Part shown: positions 42,525-53,680 of the stretch, piece by piece
Layout: the number at the start of each line of letters is the position of its first letter
How positions within the stretch are numbered: position 1 is the first letter of the stretch
Assembly (NCBI GenBank): GCA_002077065.1
Contig: NAJO01000007.1
Location: forward strand, 248,001-312,000
DNA length: 64,000 bases
Direction: 5' to 3'
Source of the DNA: Cryoendolithus antarcticus
Lineage: Eukaryota; Ascomycota; Dothideomycetes; Cladosporiales; Cladosporiaceae
The notes under the pieces: generated by a model
Seen by the model: the letters and a program-made list of their open reading frames with translations, nothing else
What the model was told of the DNA's origin: nothing
Database searches by the model: none
Program-made: the position numbers and the translations under genes

Positions 42525-45500
42525 ATGTCAACTAAAGATATCGGGCAGGCGCCCGGCGCAGGCAACAAGCCACTATCAAAACCAGCACATGCACTTTCTG
42601 CCCCGGCAGTCATCGAGGAGCTCCAAGCGAACAAAGATGACGGCCTCACTGTTGCTCAAGCCAAAGAGCTTCTGACAACATACGGCACCAACGAACTCGG
42701 AGACGGAGCAGGCGTACAACCAGCAAAGATCCTGCTCCGTCAGATCGCCAACGCCATGACTTTAGTGAGGTGTACCATTCCCTGAAATCACTGCTTGGAG
42801 GCGCTGATCCACGGGTGTTCAGGTGCTCGTGATGGCCATGGCTGTCAGCTTTGGCATTGGTTCATATATTGAGGGCGGCGTGATCACGGCCGTCATTGTG
42901 CTTAATATCGTCGTCGGCTTCTGGCAGGAGTTCAACGCTGCGAAAACAATGGACTCGCTCAAGAGCTTGAGCTCGCCTACTGCGAGTGCGTTACGCGGAA
43001 GCGAGAACGTCACTGTGCCTACCATCGAGGTTGTGCCTGGCGATATCATCGAGCTGACTACGGGCGACACGGTACCCGCCGACTTGAGGTATGTCGTCTC
43101 CTTCGTAGCAATTGCGAACATACTGACAATGGTGCAGACTCTTTGAATGCGTCAACTTCGAAACCGACGAGGCGCTCTTGACTGGCGAGTCCCTACCGGT
43201 TCACAAAGAGCCTCTGCTTGAACTCGACGAGGACACAGGTCCAGGAGATCGCCTCAACGTTGCTTACAGCTCTTCTACCGTCACCAAGGGCAGGGCTCGC
43301 GGTGTGGTCTTCGCGACCGGTCTGAGCACTGAGATCGGCTCTATCGCTGCTGCGCTGCGAGCCACGGGATCGAAAGTGAGTGATCGTATCGTATCGTACA
43401 CACGATGCCTGCTGACAGCACATTAGGTCCGCACAGTCAAACGGAACGACGATGGCAAGGCCGGACCACATCGCTATGCCCAGGCTTGGAGCTTGACAGC
43501 AACAGATGCAGTTGGACGCTTTCTGGGTGTCAACGTCGGCACGCCTCTCCAGAAGAAGCTATCACGGCTTGCGATCCTCCTATTCTGGATTGCTGTGGTG
43601 TGCGCTATCATTGTCCTTGCGGCGAACAGCTTTTCTAACGAGAGAGAAGTCATCATCTACGCGGTAGCAACGGGACTGAGCATGATTCCGGCCTCGCTGA
43701 TTGTTGTGCTCACCATAACCATGGCAGCTGGCACTAAGCGCATGGTCGAACGCCACGTCATCGTCCGGAATCTGAAGTCACTCGAGGCACTTGGCGCTGT
43801 CACAGATATTTGTTCCGACAAGACTGGCACCTTGACGCAAGGAAAGATGATTGCTAAGCGAGCCTATGTACCCGCATGCGGCGTGTTCTCGGTCGAGGAC
43901 GCAGAGAATCCATCGGATCCTACAGAAGGACGTGTGACGCTCAAAGACAGCGCTGGTCAGGACGCTTCGAAAGCCAGAGCCTTCGACGTCTCGACAGTGC
44001 AAGACAACACCCATCTCAAGTCCTTCCTAGATGTCGCCGCACTTGCGAATTTGTCCACTGTCTGGCAGAGCAAGGACGATTCCACATGGCATGCGCGAGG
44101 CGATCCTACTGAGATTGCCATCAACATATTCGGTTGCAGATTCGGATGGCAGCGCAGCGGGATGACTGAGAGTCAAGGTGGTCCATGGAAGACGCTTGTT
44201 GAGTACCCATTCGACTCGGATGTGAAAAGGATGTCCGTGGTCATGTCGAGCTCTCAGACAGAGGAGGTCCAAGTCTTCACCAAAGGCGCGGTTGAGCGTG
44301 TTCTGGAATCTTGCGCGAGCTTCTACCCTTCGGCCGATGCTGAGGAGTCCACGCCAATGACCGAGCAGCAGCGTCTCAAGATCCTCGACACAGTCGATGA
44401 GTTCGCCTCACAAGGGCTCCGAGTACTCGCTTTGGCTAGTCGAGCTGCCCCTGCCGAGCTCGACTTTCAAACGGATATCAAGCGGGATCTTGTGGAGTGT
44501 GATCTTACGCTCAGAGGCTTAATCGGTCTGTACGATCCTCCGAGAGCCGAGTCAGCGGCTTCGGTAGCTGGTTGTCGTAACGCCGGGATCGAGGTGCATA
44601 TGCTGACAGGCGATCACCCTGGTACGGCGCGGGCGATTGCTATTGAAGTGGGCATACTGCCTTCGCGTACAGAGCTGCAAAAATTGCCAAAGGACGTCTC
44701 GGACTCGCTCGTTATGACTGCAAGCAGCTTCGACAAGCTGAGTGATGATGAGGTGGACAGATTGCCCCAGCTACCGCTTGTAGTGGCGCGTTGTGCCCCT
44801 CACACGAAGGTGCGCATGATCGAAGCGCTCCATCGGAGGAGGAAGTTTGCGGCGATGGTATGCTATATGGAATTGTGTATGCTCCAAGCACTGTGCTGAC
44901 GTCTTCACAGACCGGCGATGGAGTCAATGACTCCCCGTCTTTGAAGATGGCCGATGTAGGCATTGCCATGGGCATGGCTGGCAGCGACGTCGCCAAAGAT
45001 GCCTCTGACATTGTCCTCACCGACGACAACTTCGCCTCAATCCTGAACGCGATCGAGGAGGGACGCCGCATGTTTGACAACATCCAGAAGTTCATTCTCC
45101 ATCTTCTGGCCGAGAACATCGCTCAGGCTTGCACTTTGCTGGTCGGCTTGGCGTTCAAAGACGCTCGCAGGCTCTCCGTCTTTCCCCTGGCCCCGGTAGA
45201 GATCATATGGGTATGTACGGACCGCTTAGGGAATCCTTGCAAGGCTTTAATCAATCTTTAGGTCATCATGATCACTTCCGGCATGCCAGATATGGGCCTT
45301 GGGTTCGAAAGAGCCACACCAGGAATCATGGACCGCGCACCGCAGTCTCTCAAGCGCGGTGTCTTCACCACCGAGGTACTGGTAGATATGCTAGTCTACG
45401 GCCTCTGGATCGCCGCTCTGTGCCTTGGCGCCTTCTCGCTGGTCCTCTTCGGCTTTGGCGATGGTCAGATCGGCATCGGCTGTAATGAGACGTACTCGGC

Positions 45501-46035
45501 AGAGTGTGACACCGTCTTCCGAGCACGAGCTACCTGCTTCGCTTGCTTGACTTGGTTCGCGCTGTTCCTTGCTTGGGAGCTTGTCGATATGCGGCGGAGT
45601 TTCTTCCGGATGCAGCCGGATAGTAAGAAGTACTTTACGCAGTGGTAAGTCATCGCGCTTTCTCTACAGTTCAGCCATGAGTGTGACTGATATTCTTGAT
45701 GTAGGTTCTACGACGTCCGTCGCAATAAGTTTCTCTTCTGGGCCATCCTGTTCGGCTTCGTCACCATCTTCCCGACGCTGTACATCCCGGTCCTCAACCG
45801 CGTCGTGTTCAAGCACGAGGCAATCACGTGGGAATGGGCAATTGTGATAATTGCTACGCTGTTGTTCTTCCTTGGCGTTGAGTGCTGGAAGTTCATGAAG
45901 CGGGCGTTCTTTCGCCGTCAGATTGCGAAGCATGGTGATTCGAAGAGCGTAGAGATGGGCTCTACTACGTCGGAGGGGAGTGATGCTGAGAAGGGAACGG
46001 CGCGTAGCCAGGGAAGGGTCAATTCGCGTGAATGA
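42525..46035 (+). CDS. ENA1: ENA-type Na+/K+ efflux P-type ATPase (type IID)
   Basis: Seven exons, 42525..42764, 42823..43088, 43138..43375, 43427..44857, 44911..45210, 45262..45644, 45705..46035, give 1062 residues. Motifs in order: the N-terminal cation-ATPase domain ([13 protein letters not shown]), [18 protein letters not shown], the actuator loop TGES (about residue 183), the phosphorylation site [12 protein letters not shown] (about 378), [11 protein letters not shown], and the hinge [12 protein letters not shown] (from about 726). The membrane part includes [16 protein letters not shown] and the fungal ENA end [18 protein letters not shown]. It pumps Na+ (and K+) out of the cell and is essential for salt and alkaline tolerance in fungi. 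Introns are 48-58 nt and all phases match. Confidence 0.95.
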
Positions 46036-46537
46036 CGTGTAGCCGCCTTCGGTAGACGAAGGCTGATGGGCGAGGATGAGGGGAGGATGTGGGGAGTAGG
46101 AAAGATGACGCTGTTCAACACAGCCTCTTACGTGGGTGCTGCGCTGTGGGATGTTGTGATGCAAACGCAGTCGGTCCGAGAGATTAGGAGCATCTGCTTA
46201 CATAGACACTTACACAAGCATCTTACTCGAGGGAAGATCAGCGTGGTGACCATGTTGTGTGACGATTTTGCTATTAGTACGTTGCGGACATAGATGTGCA
46301 CCAGAAATGAAGCCTGTCAATCTTGCTTTCCGCTAGCCGAGCCGTCATTGGTCAAAGCTCCTTCGAGCAGACGTCAAGTTCTGGCCATTGATAGCATCTG
46401 CAATGCTATGCTAGAGTCTGTCTGGAAGCACACTTCCGTCGTTGCGCTCTTACTTCCCATACACATCGCACCTCGTCGGTGGCCTCGACATAATATCGCA
46501 CGCTGGCAACCGCCAAGCATACCACCCTCGCTCCACC
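46036..46537. other. Intergenic between ENA and RMD1-like genes
   Basis: 500 bp with no recognisable feature; short overlapping frames only. Confidence 0.5.
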
Positions 46538-48229
46538 ATGGCGGCCGCGACAGAGTCCACCCCATTACTCCCGACCACCGACGCCCGTCCGATAAAGCCA
46601 GCGCGTTCCGTCACATTCAACCCGACCGTCTCCTCCGCGTCTCCTCCCCGCCGCCGGCCCGGCTTTCCCTCTGCCTCCGCCCTCTCCTCCGGTCCCGTCT
46701 CCAGCTCGGGCATCGGCTCGCAATCAAATCCGCCCCGAGATGGCTCGCAACCCATGCTTTCCGCCCTGAACTCGAGACTCCGCCGAAGAAACAGCTCTGG
46801 CGCACCGCTGCAGGTAGCAAACCCCGCCAGCAAGATCGGACCTCAGCGGACGTCAGTGCGGACGCAGAAGTTGAAGCTCTTGCCGAACCCGGAGCAAGAT
46901 GGAGATGACATGGATGAGGAGAGCGGGCGGGACGTGTACAGTCAGTTTACGCGGATCAAGGATCCGACTGCGAGACGAGATGCTGCAAGGTTGGGGAAGG
47001 ACGATAGGGATAAGCTGCCGAGAGTGACTGCGTACTGCACAGCGGGAAGCTATAGGCTGGAAGAGCTGATGAGGTACTTGAAAGGTGCTCGAAAGGGACG
47101 AGCAGCGCAGCCGAAGCTATTCGATGAGTGTTTGTACACACCTTACGAGTATCGGGAAAAGAGGCGGGAGAGGAGGGAGAGCGAGGAAGAGAGTGCTGGA
47201 CCGCGGCCAAGACTGGAGGAAGTGCAGAGCCAGCCGCAGAGGAGATTCAGTGATAGTGCAATCGAGGTCGAAGGGCAAGCTGAGACGAGGAGGGAGAACT
47301 TGATGGATCTGCAAGAAGAGGACGGGAGTGCTGTGCAGAACTCAACCGAAGTAATAGAGCCGGAAGTGCTAGACGACACTGCTGCTGTCACGATGGATCG
47401 ACCTGTCACGCCGGACTTCGACACTACAGTACATATACCGGAAGTTTTCTTGTTCGAGTACGGTGTGGTAGTGATTTGGGGCATGACAGTGAAGGAGGAG
47501 CAACGCTTTTTGAAGGAGATCGCCAAGTTCGAGCAAGAAAAGCTTGGGGTTGACGACATCCAGACGGAGACATTCAACTTCTATTACACGAGGGAGTATC
47601 AGGCGAGGATATACAACGACTTCATCTCGTTGCGAGAGAAGCGGAATTACATGACGAAGCTGGCTATAAGTCATGCGTTGGCGCAGAGCACGAAGGTACT
47701 GTGCTGTGTCTAGTCACGATTTGAGAACAACGCTGACACTCTCCCCAGACGTCCCTCTATGAAGATCTTGTGGACGCTACCATCACGACCACCCAATCCA
47801 TCCCCTCCCAAATCGCCCGCACAGGCCGCATCAACCTGACCCGCCGAGAGATCAACATGCAGATTGGCGAGCTCTTTATCCTGCGCATCAACATCCACTT
47901 ACAAGGCTCAGTACTGGATGCGCCGGAGCTGATGTGGGCTGAGCCGCAGCTGGACCCGGTCTATCAGGCTGTGAGAAGCTATCTGGAGATGGACCAGCGA
48001 GTCGGGCTGTTGACGGAGCGGCTGGATGTTATTGCGGATTTACTGCAGGTTTTGAAGGATCAGTTGACGCATACGCATGGTAAGTGGTATTGGCTCGAGG
48101 ATGGATGAGAGTGGTACTGACTTTGTGACAGGCGAGTACCTGGAGTGGATCGTCATCGTCCTGATCGCCGCCGAAATCCTGGTGGCTGGTGTGAACATTA
48201 TTGTTGATCTGTACGCTGGAGCGGACTGA
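46538..48229 (+). CDS. RMD1/RMD8-family (DUF155) membrane protein
   Basis: Exons 46538..47695, 47749..48079, 48132..48229 give 528 residues. A disordered N-terminus (MAAATESTPLLPTTDARPIK) is followed by VTAYCTAGSYRLEELMRYLK (about residue 160), the start of the DUF155 domain. Its core continues with FLFEYGVVVIWGMTVKEEQRF, KLAISHALAQSTK joined by splicing to TSLYEDLVDATI, and TGRINLTRREINMQIGELFI. The last 30 residues form one membrane segment (EWIVIVLIAAEILVAGVNII). Budding-yeast Rmd1 and Rmd8 are needed for sporulation; the mitochondrial relative is RMND1. The biochemical role is unknown. The STPLLPT start resembles acidic di-leucine vacuolar sorting signals (inference). Confidence 0.88.
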
Positions 48230-49102
48230 TTATATCTGCGGCTAGATCGGCTCAGTCAGGTGTGGAATAGGTGGACTCCAGGGCCCAACGGCTTTCGTTC
48301 TCGACGCTTGTATAAATGTATTTTGACATTGAGAAGCAAGCGATGGCGTCTAGGCGCAAGACTACAGTACTCAGCGAGACTCGCTCTTATCTACTTCTCC
48401 TTCCCATCCCCTCCGGCTCACCGCTCATGTAAGGGATACAAATCTACTGCTACTACGGTCGAAATGTGGCGACCTTTATCGTGACGATGGTGGACCGACT
48501 ATGAGGTAAGTCAAGGACGGGGAAGGCACGAAGCACACCCATCTCGCTCCTTCCTCACCTCACTGCCTTTGCGCGCACTCGTCGCCGCTGCTGCGGGCGC
48601 AAACGGGAGTCGACATTCTTATTGAAACGATGCTGAACGCCGCCAGCAGACACAGGCGCATCCTAGCAACAACGTTTGCCTCACTCAGCATTCAGCCTCC
48701 GAGATCACGTGGGCATATCGGATTGATCGAAACGCTCGCTTCTTCGGGTGGTATACGATTTCACGAAGAAAAGTCACAACAATAGATACCTTCACTGGGA
48801 CTAGATGACGAGACGTATCGTCGTATCAGAGGTGATCCGGCAACGTACGGGAGTGCGGAGAAGTCTGCCTTGCGATGTTCGTATCACGGCACTTGGGCGA
48901 TGATTCTCGCAGCAGCAGCAGCTCGGCAGTCTTGTCACCATGCATTCATTGGAAAAAGTAAGATGGATCAATGGGTGATTACAAACTGGTGCAATTTCCA
49001 TTAAGGTATATCTGAACTCCCTTCGGAGCAGTCTCCTTCGCCAAAACGCTCATACCCATGGAGCTTATCTCCAATCCCACGCAAATGCAACCGCACATGC
49101 AT
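48230..49102. other. Intergenic, convergent 3' flanks
   Basis: Lies between the RMD1-like gene and the 3' end of the CLC gene. A CACGTG palindrome is at 48706-48711. No gene was found. Confidence 0.5.
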
Positions 49103-51865
49103 CTAATGCTTCAACTCCATATCATGCGTCTCCTTGACGTACCTCACAAACGCCTTTTTATGCACAAGTCCCACAAATTTGCCCTCCCGCAGAACGCAGA
49201 TATACCGCAAGCCTAGCTTTACAAAACACTCAAACACCAGATCCATCGGACTGCAGATGTCGAGAGACACGGGCGCGGGGTCGATGTATGGTGTGAAGTC
49301 GGTGGGATCTTTCGTGGTAGGATGCTGAGTGTCAGCCTCCGCAGTCCCGGCGTCGGCGGTGTCATCGAGGGAGATGAGATCGCTATCAGCGTCGCAACGC
49401 TGGGTACCGCGGCCGGGTCCCTGCCAGCGGTCTTGAGCGCTCATGAAACATTGCGCATCATCGTCGCTGGCAAGTCTGTCGAGGGCGAACTCGAGGTCTG
49501 GACCTGGAATGAGGCCAACAAGAATGCCGTTTCGCAGGATCGGGAGGCCGCCATCGAGCTCGCCTGCCATGTGGAGGAAGTCGAGCTTGGCGCGTAGCTG
49601 CTTTGCAGGGACCAGCGGTGAGCGGGATATGTCGATGAAGTGGTTGGGATGCGGCGCAGGTGCCAGATCGCCGAGTTCAGTCGTGAAAACTGGTCGTACT
49701 TTCGAGTCGAGGAACGGATAGGCGTTCATGTCTGTCAGCAGGTCATAGATGCTGAGAGGCTCGAGGGCGTCAGCCGTCCACTTTGCGATCAGTACTGCAA
49801 GCGAGAACGGCAGTACATGCTCCAGACTGCCGGTGAGCTCGAATAGAATGACGGCGAGTGTAACCGAAAGCCGGGTCACGCCGCACATGGTGGCGCCAGC
49901 AGCCACAAGAGCGTAAACTCCTGGCACCACGCAAGACTCCGGGTTACCATCGACTGGACAACCGGCGAACAGACCGAAGTGGGGATATTTCAGTGTGAGC
50001 AGCTGGACTGTATGGCCAACGATACGACCCAGCAAGCCACCAACAACCATCGAAGGCACATAGATCCCGGCAGGAACCTTGATGCCGAAGGTCACCGTCG
50101 TGAGGGCAGCTTTCAGTACAAAGGCTGCGATCAGGTAGCGTATCGTATCTGGGATGCGCTCTTCGGTCGGACACAACCCAGAGCCGGTATTCAGGAAGGC
50201 ATCGCAGGGCGCGGCTAGCTCGTATAGGAGCTCAGCGACCGGCAATCTCGTGTATCGATTCCAGAAGCTTGTCAGTCCAGTAATCATGGCGACTATGAGC
50301 ACCTCCACCATCGGGTATTTCTTGATGGTTGGAATCCGTCGGAAGGTCGTCGCCCAGAACCGACTAGCCTTGATGAAGAGGGCGCCAGTCACACCACCCA
50401 TGACGCCCAACAGGACGAAAACAATCAGCTCAAAGAAGCGCCAGTGCGTGACGTACCGCACTTCAAACAGTACGATCTTGCCTGTGTCGTACGGATTGAG
50501 AAAGCGAAGTGACAAGGCTGCAACGATACAGCAGAAGAATGTGCGAAAGAGCGTCTTAGGTGGGAAGTAGTAGCTGACTTCCTCAAGACTGAACAGCAGA
50601 CCACTGATCGGTGCGCCGAAAGCAACTGCAACGCCTGCTGCAGCGGAGGCGGACAGCACTTCGCGTCGCTTGCCGTCGTTCTGGCTGTACTTGGTGAACA
50701 TACGACTGGCGATGTTTCCCACGCAGGTTGCCACGTGAACGTAAGGCCCTTCTTTGCCAACACTTAGTCCGGAGCCAACGCTGAGGATGAGTCCGACGGT
50801 CTTGTAGAACAAGGTGCGGGCGCCAAGGTATCCGTGGAGGACGAAGCCGGACAGAATGACCTTGACCTCAGCAACACCGGAGCCAGCTCCGGGGTAGTAG
50901 ATGAGTGGCGGTCGCTGAGCAACTCGCGCCGCCTGTCGGTTCGGGCTCAACACGTCTTCGTGGTCCTCACTTTTGCCATAGTGGCCAGCTCCAAGATTTT
51001 CGTCCAGGGTGGTGATGGCCACCGACAATGAGATGACAGTCTTGGTTTGTAGAGTGACCAGACATGCTAGGAGGGCGAGTCCGACCACCCAAACGAAGAA
51101 GGCACCGAAATCGAGCCAAAGATTGTCACCACCATCCTTAGTAAGGAGACTTGACCACCTCGACCAGTCCTCGCATACGTTCGCTCCAGAACAGCATTTC
51201 CGCTTGCTATACCACCATCTCCTCGAGCAGTAGCCGGTCTTGTAGTCGAAGATAGCAGCCTCGGTGACGTCTATTATGTATGCAATCCCAGCTGTGACAC
51301 ACCCAATGATGGCGACAAGTATCCAGCCCTGTGCCCCATCGAACGATGCCTGTAGTCGGCCTCGCCAGTCTTTGCGTGCCCGTAACTCTTTGACCCTGTA
51401 TGCATCCGCAATGCTGTCTTTGACCCAGTCGACACTGGTCATCTGATCATACCACATCCTGTCATCCCTGACTATCGAGGCAGTACCAGCTTGCTCGTCT
51501 CCCTCTTGTCCAGGTCCACCGGTGATACTAGCTGCACGTGCAGAGCGTCGCAGGTACGAGTGAGCGCGACTCAAGGGTCGAATACGCATAGAGGCGTAAC
51601 TAGCACGGCGGCTGAGGCCACCACGCGGTGTACCTGGGACGGTACGATAGCCTTGCAAGCCATCCGAGTGCGCCAGCAAACCGGAAGACTCGTCGAAGGG
51701 CTGAGTGGACGTCCGGGAGGCATGAACAGGAGAATTCAACGATGATCTGCTGTGCTGTGTATTGAGATAGGCATTCCTGATCGCTTCTGATTCCCGCTGA
51801 CGAAGATCAGAGTCCGCCGGAAGTCCGCCGGACTCTGAGTAGTATGAAGCCACTGAGCTGGGCAT
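49103..51865 (-). CDS. CLC-family chloride channel / Cl-/H+ exchanger
   Basis: Intronless, 920 residues from ATG 51865 (twelve more codons upstream begin only with TTG). The N-terminal 180 residues are cytosolic, Ser/Arg-rich and carry the block MWYDQMTSVDWVKDSIADAY, typical of intracellular CLC proteins. The selectivity motifs are GSGVAEVK (about 328), GKEGPYVH (about 370, with the gating Glu) and AFGAPISGLLFSLEEV. The proton-pathway region includes GIKVPAGIYVPSM. Two CBS domains form the C-terminus, the first interrupted by an acidic linker (SDLISLDDTADAG). GKEGP and the order fit the Gef1/CLC-3-like group acting in Golgi or endosomes to balance charge for acidification and copper loading. 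Localisation is inference. Confidence 0.94.
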   Translation of the reverse strand: MPSSVASYYSESGGLPADSDLRQRESEAIRNAYLNTQHSRSSLNSPVHASRTSTQPFDESSGLLAHSDGLQGYRTVPGTPRGGLSRRASYASMRIRPLSRAHSYLRRSARAASITGGPGQEGDEQAGTASIVRDDRMWYDQMTSVDWVKDSIADAYRVKELRARKDWRGRLQASFDGAQGWILVAIIGCVTAGIAYIIDVTEAAIFDYKTGYCSRRWWYSKRKCCSGANVCEDWSRWSSLLTKDGGDNLWLDFGAFFVWVVGLALLACLVTLQTKTVISLSVAITTLDENLGAGHYGKSEDHEDVLSPNRQAARVAQRPPLIYYPGAGSGVAEVKVILSGFVLHGYLGARTLFYKTVGLILSVGSGLSVGKEGPYVHVATCVGNIASRMFTKYSQNDGKRREVLSASAAAGVAVAFGAPISGLLFSLEEVSYYFPPKTLFRTFFCCIVAALSLRFLNPYDTGKIVLFEVRYVTHWRFFELIVFVLLGVMGGVTGALFIKASRFWATTFRRIPTIKKYPMVEVLIVAMITGLTSFWNRYTRLPVAELLYELAAPCDAFLNTGSGLCPTEERIPDTIRYLIAAFVLKAALTTVTFGIKVPAGIYVPSMVVGGLLGRIVGHTVQLLTLKYPHFGLFAGCPVDGNPESCVVPGVYALVAAGATMCGVTRLSVTLAVILFELTGSLEHVLPFSLAVLIAKWTADALEPLSIYDLLTDMNAYPFLDSKVRPVFTTELGDLAPAPHPNHFIDISRSPLVPAKQLRAKLDFLHMAGELDGGLPILRNGILVGLIPGPDLEFALDRLASDDDAQCFMSAQDRWQGPGRGTQRCDADSDLISLDDTADAGTAEADTQHPTTKDPTDFTPYIDPAPVSLDICSPMDLVFECFVKLGLRYICVLREGKFVGLVHKKAFVRYVKETHDMELKH

Positions 51866-53680
51866 GCTGGTCTCTGTACCTGCTCGACAGCAGATGGACA
51901 AACAGTCGAAACCATCAGTAAAGAAAGTGGAAGGAGTGTAACGAAAAGAATGTGATCATATGAGTGCTTTGCGGTGAGCCGTAAGGCAGATGAGCAGCAG
52001 GCAGGAGCTCTTGCAAGCACGCGCGCCAAAGTCGGCGAGATCAGTGTCTCATGTGGTCAACTCTAGGGCACTACTCGCAGCTTGCCTGATACAAGGCAGC
52101 TTGAGCTGACTCACTTACCGCTGTGACCTCTGAGGCAGCTGATGAAGGGGGTTAGCATGTATAGGCTCCTTCGCTTCATGGCCCCTTCAGCTTCTCGATC
52201 CTCTGGTAGAACTCGTAAGCTATTCTGCAACGCCTTCTGCCACTCGAATCATGGGCAATGCAGTGCCAGATGCCGCACTCGAGCAAGCCTGTGACCTCAC
52301 CCATAGCTTCATCGACTCGACATGATTGGGGATGGAGGCTTGACTTTTGTCCACATGATGGATGTTCGTACCACACCATTTTCCCCCACGCTATGTCGTG
52401 CATGCGCCAAGACTCCGCGAATAGTGCGCTACGGCTCGATATGGCCGCGAGTGCTGATCGAGACGAGCTGCCGATGCGGTCACCATGTTCATTATTACAT
52501 GTAGGACCACAATGGTCAGACATGTTCGAGTCTGATTGCTCATGTGGTTCTCCGTACATGCCATCATGCTTTTGAGGCGTCAACATAGTCGTCGCTGCCT
52601 TGCATTCTGGTGTCGGGTGTGTACCATGGAGTGGAGCAAGCTTCCGGCGTCTGCCGTGCTCCTCAACCTCACTGCACTTGGTCTTTATTTTTCTTCATCT
52701 CACACGCTGTATATGTGGATAGCGCTCTAGCTTCCTCACTGCTAACATCTGTGGCAGCCAGATTGACTTTGCCCGACATCTTTTTGCACAGTCATCGACG
52801 AGGGCAGCAGCGGCAGTGGACTTACTCCGGCATACTGCGTGAATTGGAGCCCCAAACGACGTGCCCGTGTCCGTACAATCCAGCTCGGGACTGCTGGCGG
52901 CGCTCCTAGGCCGGCATTATAGATGTCGTTGGTTGGGTATTCGTCGGTGCGATTCTTCCGTTCTGAGCGCTGAGCCCATAGCAGACACGGTGCATGGCAC
53001 ACTGCAACCGCGGTTGTTAATTTCGGGCGACCGGACGTCGAAAGCATGGCTGCCTGCTCTCCGTATTTGTATTCGCTGCCTGGCTCGGAAGAATCGCATT
53101 GCACAAAGTCACGTAAGTCATGCTGCGAGACCCCTGCCCCGAGGGTCGGATGGAGCTGGCCGTAGTGTACCTAGCGCAGGATGTGCCCTTTGAGACGCTG
53201 TCGCATCATAGCTTGAGAGTGCCATTGAAATCTGGTTCAGAGACCAGCAAAAGTAAGTGATGGCTGTGTTCTCTTTCTGTCGTGGTAGAAATCGTTACAA
53301 GCGTTGTGTGAAGTAGCATCGCCGCTGGGACCCCTTGGACATCCCCAAGACCCGTTTTCGAAGCATAAGCCAGTGGTCGCGGGTATTCCCGTATGGGAGT
53401 AACTAGAGACTTTCTATGCTGCCCTAAAGAGCGCGAGCTCAACTGTTCACCACTTCACTACAGGCGGCGCTGCACAACTTCAGCTGCTCGTAGCGCTCGT
53501 GGCGCGTAAAAGGACGAGAGGATTGAGGTGCATGACCTCGAGGGATGACATGTCCACGGTGAAAGTGGAGCAGAGCACGTATTGAGTAATGAGAGATGAG
53601 CATGATGCTAGACTGTTTGATGCTAGACTGTTGGCTAGCACTCAAGGAATGTAGTCAACTACAGCGGCATCCCTACCGGC
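51866..53680. other. 1.8 kb gene-poor region
   Basis: Upstream of CLC and downstream of the USP-family gene. The longest frame (136 codons, - strand, 52176-52586) starts from TTG, overlaps a frame of similar length on the other strand, and has no known motif, so it is not called. An exact tandem repeat is at 53603-53632. Confidence 0.45.
53603..53632 (+). repeat. Tandem repeat, 2 x 15 bp
   Basis: Two exact head-to-tail copies of tgatgctagactgtt, followed by a third partial similarity (ggctagcac). It lies 50 bp past the stop codon of the USP-family gene. Confidence 0.9.

Noticed and set aside
51953..51990. Weak similarity (tgat.atatgag...tttgc) to the segment at 8271-8310
   Set aside because: Similarity is short and needs gaps; not enough to call a repeat copy.
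52176..52586. 136-codon frame on the - strand in the 1.8 kb gene-poor region
   Set aside because: Starts from TTG, overlaps an equally long frame on the opposite strand, and has no recognisable motif.
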